From contig NZ_JAHKNI010000005.1 of NCBI RefSeq assembly GCF_018860155.1, forward strand, positions 186,001-250,000: 64,000 nt of DNA, read 5' to 3'. The stretch is from Nocardia albiluteola (GTDB taxonomy: Bacteria; Actinomycetota; Actinomycetes; Mycobacteriales; Mycobacteriaceae). Under the pieces are notes generated by a model that was not told the DNA's origin, made no database searches, and saw only the letters and a program-made list of their open reading frames with translations. Below are positions 8,930 through 18,441 of the stretch, one piece after another; within the stretch, counting starts at the first letter, position 1; each line of letters starts with the position of its first letter. Both the position numbers and the translations under genes were made by a program.

Positions 8930-10006
8930 ATGCCCTATCGACACCAGGGGCCCCCACCCCGCAGCACGGACGGCGCCCATCCCGACGCGCCGGCCGGCGT
9001 CGTCCTCATGCAGGCGGCCACTGACAGCGAGCCGCCGTCCCCCTGGCTTCTTGCCGGACAGCTCGCGATGCCGCTGCGGGAATGGGCAGGTGATCTACCG
9101 TTTGCCTTCGCCACGTCGGTGCACGAGCTGATTGCCCGATGGCCGGAGCATCGCCGGGAGTTGCATGCGCTCACCTCCGCGTACTCGACCCGGGCCGCGA
9201 TCGCCGAATTCGGCATCGACTTCCGCACCCTGCGCCCGCAGACCCCGGTCCAGCCACGTCAGGTGTTCTGCACTATCGGGAACTACCGCAGGCAGGTGGC
9301 CGAGGCGGCTGCCGACGCCGGAGATCCGGCCGGTGCCGAGCAACGCCGGGCTGCAGCGTTGCGCGCGCTGGATCGGCGCCACACGCCCTACATCTGCCTG
9401 ACCAGCAGTGAACGAGTTACGGCGCCGGTCGGCACGCTCACTCTTCCACCGCAGGCCGATACGCTGGACTGGGAGGTGGAGATCGCAGTAGTTCTCGGTG
9501 CGACCGCCCACAATCTCTCGCCTGCAGACGTTCCGCATGTGATCGCGGGATACTGCGTCGCCAACGATCTCACCCTCCGCAGCAGCGTCTTCCGGGACGA
9601 TGTGCCCGTGATGGGCACCGATTGGATCCAGTCCAAAGGGATGCCGGATTCGCTGCCGCTGGGTCCGTGGTTCGTTCCGGCCTGGCAGGTACCCGACCCG
9701 GCCCGGTTGCGGCTGCAGCTGCGGGTCAACGGCACGCTCATGCAGGACGACGAGGCCACCGACATGGTGTTCGGCATCGACCAGCAGATCGCGTACCTGT
9801 CCCAGCACACCCGCCTGCGGCCCGGAGACGTCGTGTGCACCGGCTCTCCCGCTGGTTTCGGCGCCCACCACGGACGCTTCCTGCATGCCGGGGACGTTGT
9901 GACCGCACACATCAGCGGCCTCGGCGAGCAGGTGCACTGCATCGAGCAGACCCCCGCCGGCCAACCCCCCGCGACGACGCGGACGTCGACGAAGGAGCAA
10001 CTGTGA
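8930..10006 (+). CDS. Fumarylacetoacetate hydrolase-family enzyme (first copy)
   Basis: A 358-residue FAH-superfamily protein starting at ATG 8930 behind AGGAAGG. The catalytic domain (about residues 110-335) has the metal-binding acid pattern DWEVEIAVVLG and the later Asp in CVANDLTLR, and ends with the family GDVVCTGSPAGFG. Members hydrolyse C-C bonds or decarboxylate/tautomerise 2-oxo-dienoates made by extradiol cleavage. An N-terminal extension of about 100 residues is not typical of the smallest members. Its stop overlaps the GTG of the next gene, indicating translational coupling. Confidence 0.85.
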   Translation: MPYRHQGPPPRSTDGAHPDAPAGVVLMQAATDSEPPSPWLLAGQLAMPLREWAGDLPFAFATSVHELIARWPEHRRELHALTSAYSTRAAIAEFGIDFRTLRPQTPVQPRQVFCTIGNYRRQVAEAAADAGDPAGAEQRRAAALRALDRRHTPYICLTSSERVTAPVGTLTLPPQADTLDWEVEIAVVLGATAHNLSPADVPHVIAGYCVANDLTLRSSVFRDDVPVMGTDWIQSKGMPDSLPLGPWFVPAWQVPDPARLRLQLRVNGTLMQDDEATDMVFGIDQQIAYLSQHTRLRPGDVVCTGSPAGFGAHHGRFLHAGDVVTAHISGLGEQVHCIEQTPAGQPPATTRTSTKEQL

Positions 10007-10995
10007 CAAGCGATCTCGGCGGCACCGTGCTGCTGACCGACCGGGCCTGGCCTGACGACACCATCGAACGGCAGATGCTCGAGGACGCCGGCCTGCGGGT
10101 GGTCACCGGTCCGCCGCAGGCCGCGCCTGCGGCCGAGATCGAGGACCTGGTGCGCCGCCATCGGCCCAGTGCGATCCTCACCTGCTGGGCGCCGATCTCC
10201 GCCGCTGCCATCTCCGCTTCCGCGTCCCTGCGCATCGTCGCGCGCATGGGAGTCGGACTGGACAACATCGATGTCCCGGCTGCTACCGAGCATGGTGTGC
10301 TGGTCACGAATGTGCCCGATTACTGCGTGCCCGAGGTCTCCGACCACGCGGTGGCATTCGTGCTGGCCTGGACACGCGGCCTGGTCGCCGCCGACCGCGA
10401 GGTCCGGGCCGGACACTGGAATCCGTCCGCCGCAGGGCTGCGCCGGCTCTCGGCACTGACCTGCGGCGTGGTCGGGCTCGGACGAATCGGTAGGGCGACC
10501 GCAACCAAACTCCGCGCCCTCGGCACGCACGTCATCGCCGCCACTCCGGAATCACTCCCGGACACTGATATCGAGATCGTCGCCCTCGACGAGCTGCTGG
10601 CCGCCAGCGATGTCGTGGTGTTGCACGCGCCGCTGACCCCGCAGACCCGGCACCTCATCGGCGCCCGGGAATTCGCACTCATGCGGCCGGGCGCATTGCT
10701 GGTGAACCCGAGCCGCGGCGGATTGGTCGACACCAACGCACTGATCGCCGCCCTGCACTCGGGACAACTCGGAGGAGCCGGGCTCGACGTGCTCGAGGAC
10801 GAACCGTCCGTGCCTCCCGGATTGCTCGACCATCCAGCGGTCGTGATCACCCCGCACATCGCCTTCTCCTCCGATGCCTCGGTGGTCGAGCTGCGCCGCA
10901 GCGCCGCCGCGGAGGTCATCCGGGTATTGCGCGGCGAACCACCGCGCCATCCGCAGAATCACCCGTCCGCCATCTCCCAGGGAGCGCCGCAATGA
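10003..10995 (+). CDS. D-isomer-specific 2-hydroxyacid dehydrogenase (PGDH-like)
   Basis: A 330-residue NAD-dependent 2-hydroxyacid dehydrogenase. The GTG start at 10003 has GAAGGAG ahead of it and overlaps the previous stop. The dinucleotide motif GLGRIGRA is at about residue 158, and the catalytic triad positions are visible: Arg in NPSRGGLVD, Glu in LDVLEDEP and His in ITPHIAFSS. It interconverts a 2-oxo acid and a D-2-hydroxy acid. It overlaps the enolase paralogue by 4 bases, so the two are likely to act in sequence. Confidence 0.85.
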   Translation: MTSDLGGTVLLTDRAWPDDTIERQMLEDAGLRVVTGPPQAAPAAEIEDLVRRHRPSAILTCWAPISAAAISASASLRIVARMGVGLDNIDVPAATEHGVLVTNVPDYCVPEVSDHAVAFVLAWTRGLVAADREVRAGHWNPSAAGLRRLSALTCGVVGLGRIGRATATKLRALGTHVIAATPESLPDTDIEIVALDELLAASDVVVLHAPLTPQTRHLIGAREFALMRPGALLVNPSRGGLVDTNALIAALHSGQLGGAGLDVLEDEPSVPPGLLDHPAVVITPHIAFSSDASVVELRRSAAAEVIRVLRGEPPRHPQNHPSAISQGAPQ

Positions 10996-12290
10996 CTATC
11001 GTTCACACAGTGCACGGCCGGCAGGTCCTCGATTCCCGGGGCCGGCCGACGGTCGAAGTGGAAGTGACGCTCGCGGACGGCGTATCGGCTCGCGCCTCGG
11101 TCCCTTCCGGCGCGTCGACTGGCACTCACGAGGCTCACGAACTCCGCGACGGCGACCGGGCCCACTACGACGGGCGCGGCGTGCTGCGCGCCGTCGAGCA
11201 CGTCAACGGAGAGATCGCCGCTGCGATCAAGGGTTCGGACGTCACCGATCAGCGCGGGATCGATACCCGGCTGCGCGAACTGGACGGCACACCGAATCTG
11301 TCGCGGCTGGGCGCCAATGCGGCCCTTGGGGTTTCACTTGCGGTCTGCCGGGCCGCCGCGGTGGCCGCCCGGCAACCGCTGTACCGGCGCATCGCAGAGC
11401 TCGCCGATGTGCGCGAGCCCGTGCTGCCGATGCCGATGGTGAACATCCTGTCCGGTGGCCTGCACGCCGGGCGTGGCATGGACGTCCAGGACTTCCTGGC
11501 TGTGCCGGTTTCGGCGACGACGCTCGCCGAGGCGGTGCGGATGGCGGCCAAGGTACGCACGGCCGCGACCGAGATCTGCGCCGAGCGCGGCCTGCCCACC
11601 CTGCTGGCCGACGAGGGCGGGCTCAGCCCCGGCTGCCGCACCGGCCGTGAGGCGCTGAAGTTGCTGGTGGCCGCCGTCGAACGAGCCGGGCTCGAACCCG
11701 GCGCCGACATCGCGATCGCCATCGACGTCGCCGCAACGGCCTTGTACGACAAGGGTTCCGATGTCTACCGTCTGCGTCGAGAGGGCCGCGACGTCGGCGC
11801 GACGGAGATGATCGAGACGATGGCCGGCTGGGTCGAGGAATTCCCGATCGTGTCCATCGAGGACGGCCTCGACGAAGAAGACTGGGCCGGTTGGCGGGCG
11901 CTGACCGAGCGGCTCGGCGATCGGGTCCGGCTCATCGGCGATGATCTGTTCACGACCAATCCGGATCGGCTGGCCGAGGGAATCCGACAGCGGTGCGGCA
12001 ATGGAATCCTGGTGAAGGTCAACCAGAACGGCACCCTCAGCGGCACCCTCGACGTGGTGGCCGCCGCGACCGCCGCCGGGTACGTGCCGGTGGTCTCGGC
12101 GCGTTCCGGCGAGACCGAGGACGACTTCCTCGCCGACCTCGCCACCGGAACCGCCGCGGGACAGATCAAGATCGGCTCACTCCGCTCGGGTGAGCGCTTG
12201 GCCAAATACAACCAATTGCTGCGCATCGCCGAGGATCCGGCACTGCGTCTGTGTCCCTTGCCCACCCCCATGGTAGGGCTCGTGCGATGA
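10992..12290 (+). CDS. Enolase paralogue with altered active-site motifs
   Basis: A 432-residue full-length enolase homologue. The mobile loop VPSGASTG (37-44), the His of GGLHA (158), ADEGG, the metal Asp in AIDVAAT, the metal acids in SIEDGLDEEDW and GDDLF, and the lysine of VKVNQ are kept. Differences from housekeeping enolase: the HRSGET phosphate-binding motif reads ARSGET (His to Ala), QEF reads QDF at 166-168, HADN reads HAGR, and NQIGTLTE reads NQNGTLSG. These lie in or next to the substrate pocket, so the substrate is probably not 2-phosphoglycerate. It overlaps the dehydrogenase and the kinase genes by 4 bases each, suggesting the kinase supplies its phosphorylated substrate. Confidence 0.85.
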   Translation: MTIVHTVHGRQVLDSRGRPTVEVEVTLADGVSARASVPSGASTGTHEAHELRDGDRAHYDGRGVLRAVEHVNGEIAAAIKGSDVTDQRGIDTRLRELDGTPNLSRLGANAALGVSLAVCRAAAVAARQPLYRRIAELADVREPVLPMPMVNILSGGLHAGRGMDVQDFLAVPVSATTLAEAVRMAAKVRTAATEICAERGLPTLLADEGGLSPGCRTGREALKLLVAAVERAGLEPGADIAIAIDVAATALYDKGSDVYRLRREGRDVGATEMIETMAGWVEEFPIVSIEDGLDEEDWAGWRALTERLGDRVRLIGDDLFTTNPDRLAEGIRQRCGNGILVKVNQNGTLSGTLDVVAAATAAGYVPVVSARSGETEDDFLADLATGTAAGQIKIGSLRSGERLAKYNQLLRIAEDPALRLCPLPTPMVGLVR

Positions 12291-13381
12291 CGACCATGCA
12301 CGATTCGCGCTCAACCGTCCTGGGATTCCTGCGGCAGCAGGGGCTCGCGCGGGAGGGCGAGCACGCCGAATTGATCCCCTTGACCGGTGGTGTGTCCTCG
12401 GACCTGTGGAAAGTAGAGCTGCCGGGCCGCACTCTCTGTGTGAAGAGCGCACGAGAACGCCTCGCGGTCGAATACGACTGGCACGCACCGGTTTCACGCA
12501 ACCGAGTCGAGTACGACTGGCTCCGGTTCGCCGGGGAACTGTGCCCCGGCCAGGTGCCCCGAGTGTTCGGCTACGACGGCCGAGCCGGACTGTTCGCCAT
12601 GGAATACCTTCCGCCGCAGGACTATCCGGTCTGGAAGACGCAGCTGCTGGCCGGGGATGTCGATGTCGTCGCGGCCCAGCAGGTCGGCAGCCTCGTCGGC
12701 CGCCTGCATGCGGCCGGGGCCGCCGATCCCGATGCGGCCCGGAAGTTCGCCACCGACGCGAATTTCGACGCCCTGCGGCTCGAACCCTACCTGCGGGTCA
12801 CCGCGCAAGCGCACCCCGATCTGCGGGACCGTTTCGCCGTCCTGACCGAGCAGACCGCGAATACGCACTACACGGTCGTGCACGGCGATGTCAGCCCCAA
12901 GAACATTCTGCTGGGCCGGTCCGGCCCGGTACTAATAGACGCCGAATGCGCCTGGCACGGCGATCCGGCCTTCGACGTCGCGTTCTGCCTGAACCACCTG
13001 CTGCTCAAAGCACTGGCCCTGCCCCACCACCGCACCGCGCTGCGCGAATCCGCGCTGGCCCTGCTGAACAGCCATGCCGGTCAGGTGAATTGGGAACCGA
13101 TCGAGGAATTCGGGGCCCGAGTGGCCGCATTGCTGCCCGCGCTCGCACTCGCCCGCGTGGATGGCGCATCGCCGGTCGAATATCTCGACGCCGAGCAGCG
13201 AGGCTGGGTCCGGGCCCTCGCCCGGCCACTGGTACGCACCCCGCCGCCGGACGTCGCTACCCTGGTCGAACGCTGGATCGCCGCCGCGGGTGCCGGGTAT
13301 GGGGAGGACTACCCACGATCCGGCCTCCCAGCCGCCTCGCCGATCGCCGGTACCGCACCGGAAAGTAAGGACTTCCAATGA
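12287..13381 (+). CDS. APH-family small-molecule kinase
   Basis: A 364-residue protein of the aminoglycoside/choline/methylthioribose kinase fold. The N lobe has a Lys in LCVKSARERL; the catalytic loop is VVHGDVSPKNILL (about 199-211), with the metal Asp in VLIDAECAWHGDPAFDVA. It transfers phosphate from ATP to a hydroxyl of a small molecule. Resistance is unlikely because the gene is wedged with 4-base overlaps between the enolase paralogue and a FAH enzyme. A metabolic kinase feeding the enolase paralogue is the natural reading, but the substrate is unknown. The last 30 residues appear unstructured. Confidence 0.8.
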   Translation: MTTMHDSRSTVLGFLRQQGLAREGEHAELIPLTGGVSSDLWKVELPGRTLCVKSARERLAVEYDWHAPVSRNRVEYDWLRFAGELCPGQVPRVFGYDGRAGLFAMEYLPPQDYPVWKTQLLAGDVDVVAAQQVGSLVGRLHAAGAADPDAARKFATDANFDALRLEPYLRVTAQAHPDLRDRFAVLTEQTANTHYTVVHGDVSPKNILLGRSGPVLIDAECAWHGDPAFDVAFCLNHLLLKALALPHHRTALRESALALLNSHAGQVNWEPIEEFGARVAALLPALALARVDGASPVEYLDAEQRGWVRALARPLVRTPPPDVATLVERWIAAAGAGYGEDYPRSGLPAASPIAGTAPESKDFQ

Positions 13382-14307
13382 CGTATTCCCTTGCCACCGT
13401 CCGGATCAACGATGTGCCGACACCGGTTCTCATCGTCGACGGCCGCTGCTACCGTGTCGCCGATCTCATCCCCGAATTTGTGGCCCGGGATCCGCAGGCC
13501 GGACTGATGGCGGTGTTCGCGTACTGGGCAGAGGCCGAGCCGGTATTGACCGACCTCGCCCGCGCGCTCGCCGACGGCTCGTGGATCGCGACCGAGCTGG
13601 ATCTGCCCCAGCAACTCGAACAGTGGCTTCCCCCACTGCGTTACCCGAACAAGGTCATCTGTACCGGCGCGAACTACTACGATCACATGACCCAAGACGG
13701 TGGGCACAGCGGGTTTTCGAAGGAGAACAACATCCCGGTGTTCTTCCTCAAACCACCCACCACAACCGTCGTCGGGCAAGGCCCATCGGTGCGTTATCCG
13801 GCGCAATCCGAGAAATTCGACTACGAGGTCGAATTGGCGTTCGTGATCGGCAAACGCGGTCGGAACATTCCACTCTCGTCGGCCCGCGACCATATCGCGG
13901 GATACACCATCGCCCTGGACATGTCCGCCCGCGACTGGCAGCGTCACCCCGGCCATCTGGCCAAATTCGATCTATTCGGCGGCAAGGCATTCGACGACAG
14001 CTGTCCGCTGGGGCCGGGAATCGTCCCGGCCCGGTTCGTCGACGATACCGATCTGGAGCTGCAGCTGTATCAGAATGGCGTGTTGCGCCAGAACGCGAAC
14101 ACCAAGGACATGATCTGGTCGGTGCCGGAACTGGTGACCCGGATCAGCGAGCATGTCACCCTCGAGCCCGGCGACGTCGTGCTCACCGGCACACCCGCCG
14201 GTGTCGGCCTGAGCACCGGCATCTGGACCGAGGTGGGTGACGCGCTCGAGGGCCGAATCACCGGGCTGGGCACCCTGTGTGTGGAGATCGTTCCGCCTGC
14301 GCAGTGA
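13378..14307 (+). CDS. Fumarylacetoacetate hydrolase-family enzyme (second copy)
   Basis: A 309-residue FAH enzyme; its ATG overlaps the kinase stop. The metal motif FDYEVELAFVIG and the GDVVLTGTPAGVG end motif are clear, and KVICTGANYYDHM marks the domain start. It is about 50 residues shorter than the FAH enzyme at 8930-10006 and is diverged from it, so the pair probably perform two different steps (for example hydrolysis and decarboxylation/isomerisation) rather than being recent duplicates. Last clear gene of the coupled operon. Confidence 0.85.
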   Translation: MTYSLATVRINDVPTPVLIVDGRCYRVADLIPEFVARDPQAGLMAVFAYWAEAEPVLTDLARALADGSWIATELDLPQQLEQWLPPLRYPNKVICTGANYYDHMTQDGGHSGFSKENNIPVFFLKPPTTTVVGQGPSVRYPAQSEKFDYEVELAFVIGKRGRNIPLSSARDHIAGYTIALDMSARDWQRHPGHLAKFDLFGGKAFDDSCPLGPGIVPARFVDDTDLELQLYQNGVLRQNANTKDMIWSVPELVTRISEHVTLEPGDVVLTGTPAGVGLSTGIWTEVGDALEGRITGLGTLCVEIVPPAQ

Positions 14308-14613
14308 CCGTCTGCTCTTCGGTCGAGATCAGCTGCGCAGAAACGGATGCCGGCCTGCGACGCAGGTTGGTGCGTTCCGAGGGTGGTACCGGGCGGCCCG
14401 ACATGCTGAGTGTTGCCCACATCATCGATCGCGGCGAGCCCGACGCTCTGATCCGGCCGCTGATCGAATAGTTCGGCGTGCCGAAGCCTTCCACCGTCGC
14501 CCGAGGGCCGCGGCGCACAACACTCCCGGCGGCCGCACTGCTCCGGTGCGAACCATCTCTTTTCCAGCGGCACTTCCGGTCGCCCGATTCCGAAACGCGA
14601 GGAAAACTGTCCT
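14308..14613. other. Spacer with a doubtful small ORF
   Basis: A GTG at 14304 overlaps the FAH stop in the GTGA style and opens a 55-codon frame ending at 14471, but there is no family match I recognise. The rest of the spacer shows nothing clear; the following gene may have its own promoter here. Confidence 0.25.
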
Positions 14614-17600
14614 ATGTTCTCGAAAGTCCTGGTGGCCAATCGCGGTGAGATCGCCATTCGCGCGTTCCGAGCCGCCTACGAGCTCGGTGTGTCTACCGTA
14701 GCGGTCTTCCCGTATGAGGACCGCAATTCACCGCATCGGTTCAAGGCCGACGAGTCCTACCAGATCGGTGAGATCGGACATCCGGTTCGGGCGTATTTGT
14801 CGGTGAGTGAGATCATCGCCGCCGCACGCCGATCCGGTGCGGACGCGGTGTACCCCGGTTATGGCTTCCTGTCGGAGAACCCGGATCTCGCTGCGGCCTG
14901 CGCGAGCGCGGGGATCACGTTCATCGGGCCGTCGTCGCAGCTGCTGGAGCTGACCGGTAACAAGGCGCGGGCCATCACCGCCGCCAAGGCCGCGGGGTTG
15001 TCGGTATTGAAGTCCAGCGAACCGTCCGCGGATGTGGACACATTGATGGCGGCGTCGGAGTCCATGGATTTCCCGGTGTTCGTGAAGGCGGTCGCCGGCG
15101 GCGGCGGGCGCGGTATGCGCCGGGTCGCCGATCCGTCGGCGCTGCGCGAATCGATCGAGGCCGCCGCGCGGGAGGCCGAATCCGCGTTCGGTGATCCGAC
15201 GGTGTTCCTGGAGCAGGCGGTGGTCAACCCCCGCCACATCGAGGTGCAGATTCTGGCTGATCGATACGGCAGTGTCATCCACCTGTTCGAGCGCGACTGC
15301 TCGCTGCAGCGTCGGCATCAGAAGGTGATCGAGCTCGCGCCCGCACCGAACCTCGATTCCGCACTGCGCGAACGGATCTGCGCCGACGCGGTAGCGCTCG
15401 CGAAGGAAATCGGCTATGCCTGTGCGGGCACGGTGGAGTTCCTGCTCGACGAGCGCGGCAAGCACTGGTTCATCGAGATGAATCCACGAATCCAGGTGGA
15501 GCACACGGTGACCGAGGAGATCACTGATGTCGACCTGGTGCAGTCGCAGCTGCGGATCGCGGCCGGAGAGTCGCTGGAAGAACTTGGGCTCAGCCAGGAT
15601 TCGATCCGCATCCGGGGTGCGGCACTGCAGTGCCGCATCACCACCGAGGACCCGGCCAACGGGTTCCGGCCCGACACCGGCCGCATCACCGGTTACCGTT
15701 CGCCGGGTGGTGCTGGTGTGCGTTTGGACGGCGGAGCGAATGTGGGTGCGGAGGTCGGCGCTCACTTCGACTCCATGCTGGTCAAGCTCACCTGCCGGGG
15801 CCGCGACTTCCCCGCGGCCATCGCCCGCGCGCGGCGGGCGGTGACCGAATTCCGGATCCGGGGTCTCGCGACCAACATCCCGTTCTTGCAGGCAGTCCTG
15901 GACGATCCGGCCTTTCGGGCCGGACAGATCACGACCTCGTTCATCGACGAGCGACCGGAACTGCTCACCCGGCGTACCTCGGCCGACCGCGCTTCCAAGA
16001 TTCTCGACTATCTGGCCGATGTCACCGTCAACATGCCGCACGGTCCCCGTCCGACGACGGTGTACCCGAATGACAAACTGCCGGCCGTCGACCTGGCGGT
16101 CGCGCCACCGCCCGGCACGCGACGCAAGCTGCAGGAACTCGGCCCGGAAGGCTTCGCACGGTGGTTACGCGAGCGCAAAGGGGTCGCTGTCACCGACACC
16201 ACCTTTCGAGATGCCCACCAATCCCTGCTGGCGACGCGGGTGCGCACCAGCGGATTGCTTGCGGTGGCGGGGCATGTGGCGCGTATGACGCCGGAGCTGC
16301 TGTCCATCGAATGTTGGGGTGGCGCAACCTATGACGTGGCACTGCGGTTCTTGTACGAGGATCCCTGGGAGCGGCTGGCCGCCCTGCGCGAGGCAGTACC
16401 GAACATCAACCTGCAGATGCTGCTGCGCGGCCGCAACACTGTCGGCTATACACCGTATCCGGAACGGGTCACGCGCGCATTCGTTTCCGAGGCGACCAGC
16501 ACCGGGATCGATATCTTCCGCATCTTCGACGCGCTCAACAACGTGGACCAGATGCGGCCCGCCATCGACGCCGTGCGCGAGACCGGTACCGCACTGGCCG
16601 AAGTCGCGCTGTCATACACCGGCGATCTGTCCGACCCCGCCGAAGACCTGTACACGCTGGACTACTACCTCAAACTCGCCGAGCAGATCGTGGATGCCGG
16701 CGCGCATGCCCTGGCCATCAAGGACATGGCCGGGCTGCTACGCCCACCGGCCGCGCATACATTGGTTGCCGCGCTGCGGCGCGAGTTCGACCTCCCGGTG
16801 CACGTGCACACCCACGACACTCCCGGCGGTCAGTTGGCCACATACCTGGCCGCCTGGCAGGCAGGCGCTGATGCCGTGGACGGTGCCAGCGCACCCATGG
16901 CGGGCACCACCAGCCAGCCCGCGCTCTCGGCAATCGTTGCCGCAGCCGCCAATTCCCCTTACGACACCGGACTGAACCTGCACAACGTGTGTGACCTGGA
17001 GCCCTACTGGGAGGCACTGCGCAAGGTTTACGCGCCGTTCGAATCCGGGCTGCCCGGACCGACAGGTCGTGTCTATCACCACGAGATTCCCGGCGGTCAG
17101 CTGTCGAATCTGCGACAACAGGCCATCGCCCTCGGAGTCGGCGATCGGTTCGAGGAGGTGGAGGCGAAGTACGCTGCCGCAGACCGGCTCCTGGGTCGTC
17201 TGGTCAAGGTGACTCCATCCTCCAAGGTCGTGGGCGACCTAGCCCTGGCGCTGGTCGGCAAGGCCGCGGACGTCGAGGAATTCGCCGCAGATCCCGGACG
17301 ATTCGACATACCCGACTCCGTGATCGGTTTCCTGCATGGGGAACTCGGCACTCCCGCTGGTGGATGGCCCGAGCCCTTCCGCACCCGTGCCTTGGCCGGC
17401 CGTGGCCCGGCCAAGCCGCAAACCCCGCTCACCGCCGAGGACGAAGCCGGTCTGCACGGCCCCTCCACCGACCGCCGGACCACCCTCAACCGCCTCCTGT
17501 TTCCCGGCCCCGCCGCCGAATTCCTCGAGCACCGGCAGCAGTACGGTGATCTCTCGGTGCTGTCGGCGAATCAGTTCTTCTACGGCTTGCGGCACGACGA

Positions 17601-17997
17601 GGAACACCGCGTGCAGCTCGAACCGGGGGTGGTACTGCTGATCCGTCTGGAGGCCATCTCGGAACCGGACGACAAGGGCGTTCGCACAGTTCTGTGCGTG
17701 CTCAACGGTCAGCTCAGGCAGGTGGCGGTTCGCGACCGGTCCATTGCCGACCGGATTCCCTCGGCGGAAAAGGCCGATCTCACCGACACCCGCCACGTTG
17801 CCGCCCCCTTCTCCGGGGTGGTGACGGTGACGGTCGCGATCGGTGATCACGTCGAGCCGGGTGACACCGTGGCAATCATCGAGGCGATGAAGATGGAGGC
17901 GGCAATCACCGCCCAGCGTGCCGGTGTCGTCGACCGCATCGCGATAGGTTCGACACAACAGCTGGATGGCGGGGACCTAGTGCTGGCACTGGTCTGA
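14614..17997 (+). CDS. pyc: Pyruvate carboxylase
   Basis: A full-length 1127-residue multifunctional pyruvate carboxylase. Order of domains: biotin carboxylase (about 1-450, with the glycine-rich ATP loop KAVAGGGGRGMR and EMNPRIQVEHTVTEE), carboxyltransferase (about 530-800, TDTTFRDAHQSLLATR and the metal/lysine region LAIKDMAGLL), allosteric/PYC domain, and a C-terminal biotinyl domain with the biotin Lys in EAMKMEA (about 1093). It makes oxaloacetate from pyruvate, ATP and bicarbonate. Next to a meta-cleavage operon expected to yield pyruvate, it would channel the product into the TCA cycle. Confidence 0.95.
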   Translation: MFSKVLVANRGEIAIRAFRAAYELGVSTVAVFPYEDRNSPHRFKADESYQIGEIGHPVRAYLSVSEIIAAARRSGADAVYPGYGFLSENPDLAAACASAGITFIGPSSQLLELTGNKARAITAAKAAGLSVLKSSEPSADVDTLMAASESMDFPVFVKAVAGGGGRGMRRVADPSALRESIEAAAREAESAFGDPTVFLEQAVVNPRHIEVQILADRYGSVIHLFERDCSLQRRHQKVIELAPAPNLDSALRERICADAVALAKEIGYACAGTVEFLLDERGKHWFIEMNPRIQVEHTVTEEITDVDLVQSQLRIAAGESLEELGLSQDSIRIRGAALQCRITTEDPANGFRPDTGRITGYRSPGGAGVRLDGGANVGAEVGAHFDSMLVKLTCRGRDFPAAIARARRAVTEFRIRGLATNIPFLQAVLDDPAFRAGQITTSFIDERPELLTRRTSADRASKILDYLADVTVNMPHGPRPTTVYPNDKLPAVDLAVAPPPGTRRKLQELGPEGFARWLRERKGVAVTDTTFRDAHQSLLATRVRTSGLLAVAGHVARMTPELLSIECWGGATYDVALRFLYEDPWERLAALREAVPNINLQMLLRGRNTVGYTPYPERVTRAFVSEATSTGIDIFRIFDALNNVDQMRPAIDAVRETGTALAEVALSYTGDLSDPAEDLYTLDYYLKLAEQIVDAGAHALAIKDMAGLLRPPAAHTLVAALRREFDLPVHVHTHDTPGGQLATYLAAWQAGADAVDGASAPMAGTTSQPALSAIVAAAANSPYDTGLNLHNVCDLEPYWEALRKVYAPFESGLPGPTGRVYHHEIPGGQLSNLRQQAIALGVGDRFEEVEAKYAAADRLLGRLVKVTPSSKVVGDLALALVGKAADVEEFAADPGRFDIPDSVIGFLHGELGTPAGGWPEPFRTRALAGRGPAKPQTPLTAEDEAGLHGPSTDRRTTLNRLLFPGPAAEFLEHRQQYGDLSVLSANQFFYGLRHDEEHRVQLEPGVVLLIRLEAISEPDDKGVRTVLCVLNGQLRQVAVRDRSIADRIPSAEKADLTDTRHVAAPFSGVVTVTVAIGDHVEPGDTVAIIEAMKMEAAITAQRAGVVDRIAIGSTQQLDGGDLVLALV

Positions 17998-18122
17998 AAG
18001 TAGCGGCGGGGTAGTGCCATTCAGAGCGAGCGGCACCGTACTTGCCAGATGCCGCAAACTGACCGATCGGACCGCGAATCTATGCCACGAGAAGGTCGCT
18101 GACCGGATTGTTTGCAATCGAG

Positions 18123-18389
18123 TCAGCCGCGATGAAACAGCCAGTACCCGCACCGCGTCGGCCACTCGTTCGACGGGCGATTCCTGGCCGAGGCCGTCGC
18201 ATGCAGTTGCCCCTCCACCGGCGCATCAACGTTGAGACCCTCGTTGCGCACCCGAAGAGTAATTCCGCCAGGGCCAAGCTTGGCGGGCCGCCGCCGGAAT
18301 GCGTCCCCGAATCGGATCGTGACTGGCATCGGCGGATCTACGACGCGATACGGGAGCGCCTCGTATCTTGCGTTCCAGCTCTCGAACAT
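18123..18389 (-). CDS. Hypothetical protein
   Basis: An 88-codon frame beginning MFESWNARYEALPYR, with GGGTAGGG before the ATG. No family recognised. It appears to be third in a small minus-strand row with the frames at 18442-18804 and 18846-19061. Confidence 0.35.
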   Translation of the reverse strand: MFESWNARYEALPYRVVDPPMPVTIRFGDAFRRRPAKLGPGGITLRVRNEGLNVDAPVEGQLHATASARNRPSNEWPTRCGYWLFHRG

Positions 18390-18441
18390 CGCGCCCTACC
18401 CAGTCCGCTCGCCGGTCTCCAAAGCATCGACCCCACTCCGG

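Noticed and set aside
10003..13381. Phosphonate biosynthesis cluster (enolase paralogue plus PGDH-like enzyme as in phosphinothricin)
   Set aside because: No PEP mutase, phosphonopyruvate decarboxylase or nucleotidyltransferase is present; the context is aromatic catabolism.
12287..13381. Aminoglycoside resistance gene
   Set aside because: Although of the APH fold, it overlaps metabolic genes on both sides and the fold also includes many metabolic kinases.
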